Assembly: GCF_947254915.1 (NCBI RefSeq)
Contig: NZ_CAMYEZ010000026.1
Location: 1-18,115 of the forward strand
Length of the DNA stretch: 18,115 nucleotides
Source: an uncultured Porphyromonas sp.
GTDB taxonomy: Bacteria > Bacteroidota > Bacteroidia > Bacteroidales > Porphyromonadaceae
Direction: 5' to 3'
The notes beneath the pieces were generated by a model that was given only the letters and a program-made list of their open reading frames with translations, was not told the origin of the DNA and made no database searches. The translations under genes were made by a program, and so were the position numbers. Shown here piece after piece: positions 16,296-18,115 of this stretch; position 1 is the first letter of the stretch, and each line of letters starts with the position of its first letter.

Positions 16296-17897
16296 CTATC
16301 GATTGCTAATTGCTGAGATAAAGGCCATAAAGATCGGGCTAGGCTGCAAGACTGTGCTACTGTACTCGGGGTGGTACTGCACACCGATATACCAAGGGTG
16401 TCCCTCTAGCTCGAGCGCCTCGACGAGACCCGTCTCGGGATTGGTACCTACGCACTTAAAGCCCGCCTCCTCAAAGGCGGTACGGTACTGACTGTTGAAC
16501 TCATAGCGGTGTCTATGTCTCTCTGAGATCAAGAGCTTGCCATAAGCTTCTGCCAGCTTAGAGCCCTCCTTCAGTTCGCATTCATAAGCACCTAGTCGCA
16601 TGGAGGCGCCTAGGTCTGAGACCGCCTTCTGCTCGTCCATCAGGTCAATAATCTTATTGGCTGCTGTAGGCTTGATCTCGGTCGTGTTACAATCCTCTAG
16701 ACCCAGCACATTCTGCGCAAACTCAATAGCCATACACTGCATACCTAGGCAAATGCCGAGCGTCGGGATCTGATGCGTACGGGTATACTCCAGAGCAATC
16801 AACTTACCCTCTACACCTCTAGAGCCAAAGCCAGGAGCCACCACTACCCCATCGTAGCCACTCAGTAGCTTCTCCACATTGTCCTTGGTGATGCTCTCGC
16901 TATGTATCGAGGTTAGCTTGAGCTTACGGTCATGGTATACACAGCTCTGGAGCAGTGCCTCGTCGATAGACTTGTAGGCATCCTGTAGCTCTACATACTT
17001 ACCCACGAGTGCGATGTGTAGCTCCTTGGTAGCCGACTTCATCCGATGAACGAAGTCGCGCCAACTCTCTAGCTTAGGTGTCTCGCCCACCTCTAGACCA
17101 GCTTGCTGGATCACCTGTCGATCCAGTCCCTGCTCCTGCAAGAGTAGCGGTATCTCATAGATCGAGGGCATATCAATACTCTGGAAGACACTCTCCTTAG
17201 AGACATTACAGAAGAGTGCCACCTTATCTAGTATCTCATTGCTCAGCTTATGCTCCGTACGAAGCACTAAGATATCGGGCTGAATACCCTCCTCCTGGAG
17301 TTGCTTCACCGAGTGCTGCGTAGGCTTCGTCTTATACTCTTTAGCTGCTGCGATAAAGGGCACATAAGTCAGATGGACACAGACGCAGTGGTTCTTGAGC
17401 TCCCACTTGAGCTGACGTACACTCTCTAGGAAGGGCAGCGACTCGATATCTCCGACCACACCACCTATCTCCGTGATGACAAAGTCGTAGTGATGCTTCA
17501 TACCCAGACGACGTACGCTCCGCTTAATCTCATCCGTGATATGCGGGATCACCTGCACCGTCTTACCGAGGTAGTCCCCGTGGCGCTCCTTATTGATCAC
17601 GCTCTGATAGATACGTCCCGTGGTGATGTTGTTCTCCCGAGAGGTGCGGATATTGAGGAAGCGCTCATAGTGACCCAAGTCTAGATCCGCTTCGTGACCA
17701 TCCTCTGTCACATAGCACTCGCCATGCTCGTATGGATTGAGCGTCCCTGGGTCGATGTTTATATAAGGGTCAAACTTCTGGATCGTAACCTTGTATCCAC
17801 GAGCTTGAAGCAGTTTGCCAAGACTGGCGGCTACAATGCCCTTACCAAGTGAGGAGACCACGCCTCCCGTCACAAAGATGTATCGTGTATCGGTCAT
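16296..17897 (-). CDS. pyrG: CTP synthase
   Basis: PyrG aminates UTP to CTP with ATP and glutamine, the last pyrimidine step, and is activated by GTP in known homologues. The 533-residue protein has the normal length and both domains. The synthetase domain (about residues 1-265) begins with FVTGGVVSSLGKGI, the ATP loop, then FDPYINIDPGTLNPYEHGE, DLDLGHYERF and the EIGGVVGDIESLPF segment. The class I amidotransferase domain has the nucleophile Cys383 in GICLGMQ, with His509 and Glu511 in QYHPEY completing the triad. The ATG at 17897 gives the expected N-terminus. It is the first gene of the minus-strand cluster and is preceded by a -7 box and an inverted repeat. Confidence 0.98.
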   Translation of the reverse strand: MTDTRYIFVTGGVVSSLGKGIVAASLGKLLQARGYKVTIQKFDPYINIDPGTLNPYEHGECYVTEDGHEADLDLGHYERFLNIRTSRENNITTGRIYQSVINKERHGDYLGKTVQVIPHITDEIKRSVRRLGMKHHYDFVITEIGGVVGDIESLPFLESVRQLKWELKNHCVCVHLTYVPFIAAAKEYKTKPTQHSVKQLQEEGIQPDILVLRTEHKLSNEILDKVALFCNVSKESVFQSIDMPSIYEIPLLLQEQGLDRQVIQQAGLEVGETPKLESWRDFVHRMKSATKELHIALVGKYVELQDAYKSIDEALLQSCVYHDRKLKLTSIHSESITKDNVEKLLSGYDGVVVAPGFGSRGVEGKLIALEYTRTHQIPTLGICLGMQCMAIEFAQNVLGLEDCNTTEIKPTAANKIIDLMDEQKAVSDLGASMRLGAYECELKEGSKLAEAYGKLLISERHRHRYEFNSQYRTAFEEAGFKCVGTNPETGLVEALELEGHPWYIGVQYHPEYSSTVLQPSPIFMAFISAISNR

Positions 17898-17949
17898 AAC
17901 AGTGCTATATAATTAGAGGTACCACACTCCATTAAAACTTAAGTCTGTG

Positions 17950-17957
17950 CAAAGGTA
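17950..17957 (-). promoter_or_regulatory. Candidate pyrG operon promoter, -7 box
   Basis: On the minus strand TACCTTTG matches TAnnTTTG and ends 52 bases before the pyrG ATG. No good TTG/TTTG lies 19-21 bases upstream; that position is instead occupied by an inverted repeat, so the promoter may need an activator or be controlled by a repressor. No other TAnnTTTG box was found in the gaps between the six genes downstream. Confidence 0.65.
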
Positions 17958-17958
17958 C

Positions 17959-17989
17959 TAAATAGTGACCACTACGACCGCACTATTTA
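17959..17989. promoter_or_regulatory. Inverted repeat covering the -33 region of the pyrG promoter
   Basis: TAAATAGTG (17959-17967) and CACTATTTA (17981-17989) are perfect 9-bp inverted arms separated by 13 bases. The arm nearer the gene ends one base from the -7 box, so the repeat occupies roughly -12 to -43. Its position upstream of the predicted transcription start means it would act as DNA, as a dimeric regulator site, not as an RNA hairpin in the operon message. No regulator gene is in the window. Confidence 0.5.
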
Positions 17990-18029
17990 TATATAAATCT
18001 AAGCACGCCCCCACCCGACGATCTCATCT

Positions 18030-18115
18030 CCACGTGAGAAATCTCAAATCCCCACGTGAGAAACGAAAATTCCCCACGGAAGGCCGAAATAAAAGTTCGG
18101 AAGAATGAAATGAAA
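18030..18115 (+). repeat. Modular intergenic repeat, second copy, cut by the window end
   Basis: Degenerate units with a 22-bp period begin at 18030, 18052 and 18074, each with CCACG; the first two share CCACGTGAGAAA and match at 17 of 22 bases. They are followed by TTCGGAAGAATGAAATGAAA (18096-18115). The same order of modules occurs on the minus strand from 7191 down to 7085: a CCACG-plus-hairpin module, GAGAAA(A)CGAAAATTC, a CAC...GGCGAAAT-type module, then the 20-base block. This copy is therefore in the opposite orientation to the one at 7011-7191. Its far end lies outside the window. Confidence 0.75.

Noticed and set aside
18030..18115. Possible CRISPR array because of regular 22-base spacing
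   Set aside because: The units are contiguous and degenerate with no unique spacers between them, and no cas gene is nearby.
7011..18115. Composite transposon carrying pyrG to trmN6
   Set aside because: The inverted repeats bracket ordinary housekeeping genes with no transposase or other sign of transfer. Dispersed intergenic repeats are the simpler explanation.

Overview
The window looks like core chromosome of a Bacteroidales bacterium, most likely Porphyromonas. The genus is inferred from protein style and moderate GC content, not from a marker gene. Three gene starts are preceded by the Bacteroidetes-type -7 box TAnnTTTG, and none has a strong Shine-Dalgarno sequence. The carbamoyl-phosphate synthase subunits, the long PurF-like enzyme and the single-chain PurL also fit Bacteroidetes. 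All eleven genes are intact. There is no phage, integrase, transposase, toxin-antitoxin, CRISPR or defence locus, and no tRNA or rRNA gene was seen.

Layout. Positions 75-6957 hold four plus-strand genes: gcvT (glycine cleavage T-protein), a ComB-like phosphatase, purL (fourth step of purine synthesis) and dprA (transformation DNA-processing protein). A strong hairpin separates gcvT from comB, purL has its own -7 box, and dprA follows purL by 17 bases. Positions 6958-7279 are a gene-free convergent gap holding a 181-base inverted-repeat element and a terminator-like hairpin. Positions 7280-17897 hold six minus-strand genes in the transcription order pyrG, yidC, purF-like, carA, carB, trmN6. 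Their gaps are only 21-52 bases and contain no recognisable internal promoter, so they are probably one operon driven from a -7 box at 17950-17957. Positions 17898-18115 hold that promoter, an operator-like inverted repeat, and a second copy of the intergenic repeat that runs off the window.

How the genes fit together. PurF, PurL, CarA and PyrG all take ammonia from glutamine, so four of the eleven genes are glutamine amidotransferases at committed or branch steps of purine and pyrimidine synthesis. CarA-CarB opens the pyrimidine pathway and PyrG ends it by making CTP. PurF opens the purine pathway and PurL acts in its middle. GcvT feeds one-carbon units to folate, which purine synthesis consumes. 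YidC (membrane protein insertion) and TrmN6 (tRNA modification) ride in the same transcription unit.

The protein-coding content is conventional. The less ordinary material is mostly non-coding: two copies of a modular intergenic repeat in opposite orientations bracket the six-gene operon, one copy is MITE-like, a small hairpin in the repeat shows paired base changes between the copies, and an inverted repeat sits just upstream of the pyrG -7 box. I see no convincing new multi-gene system.
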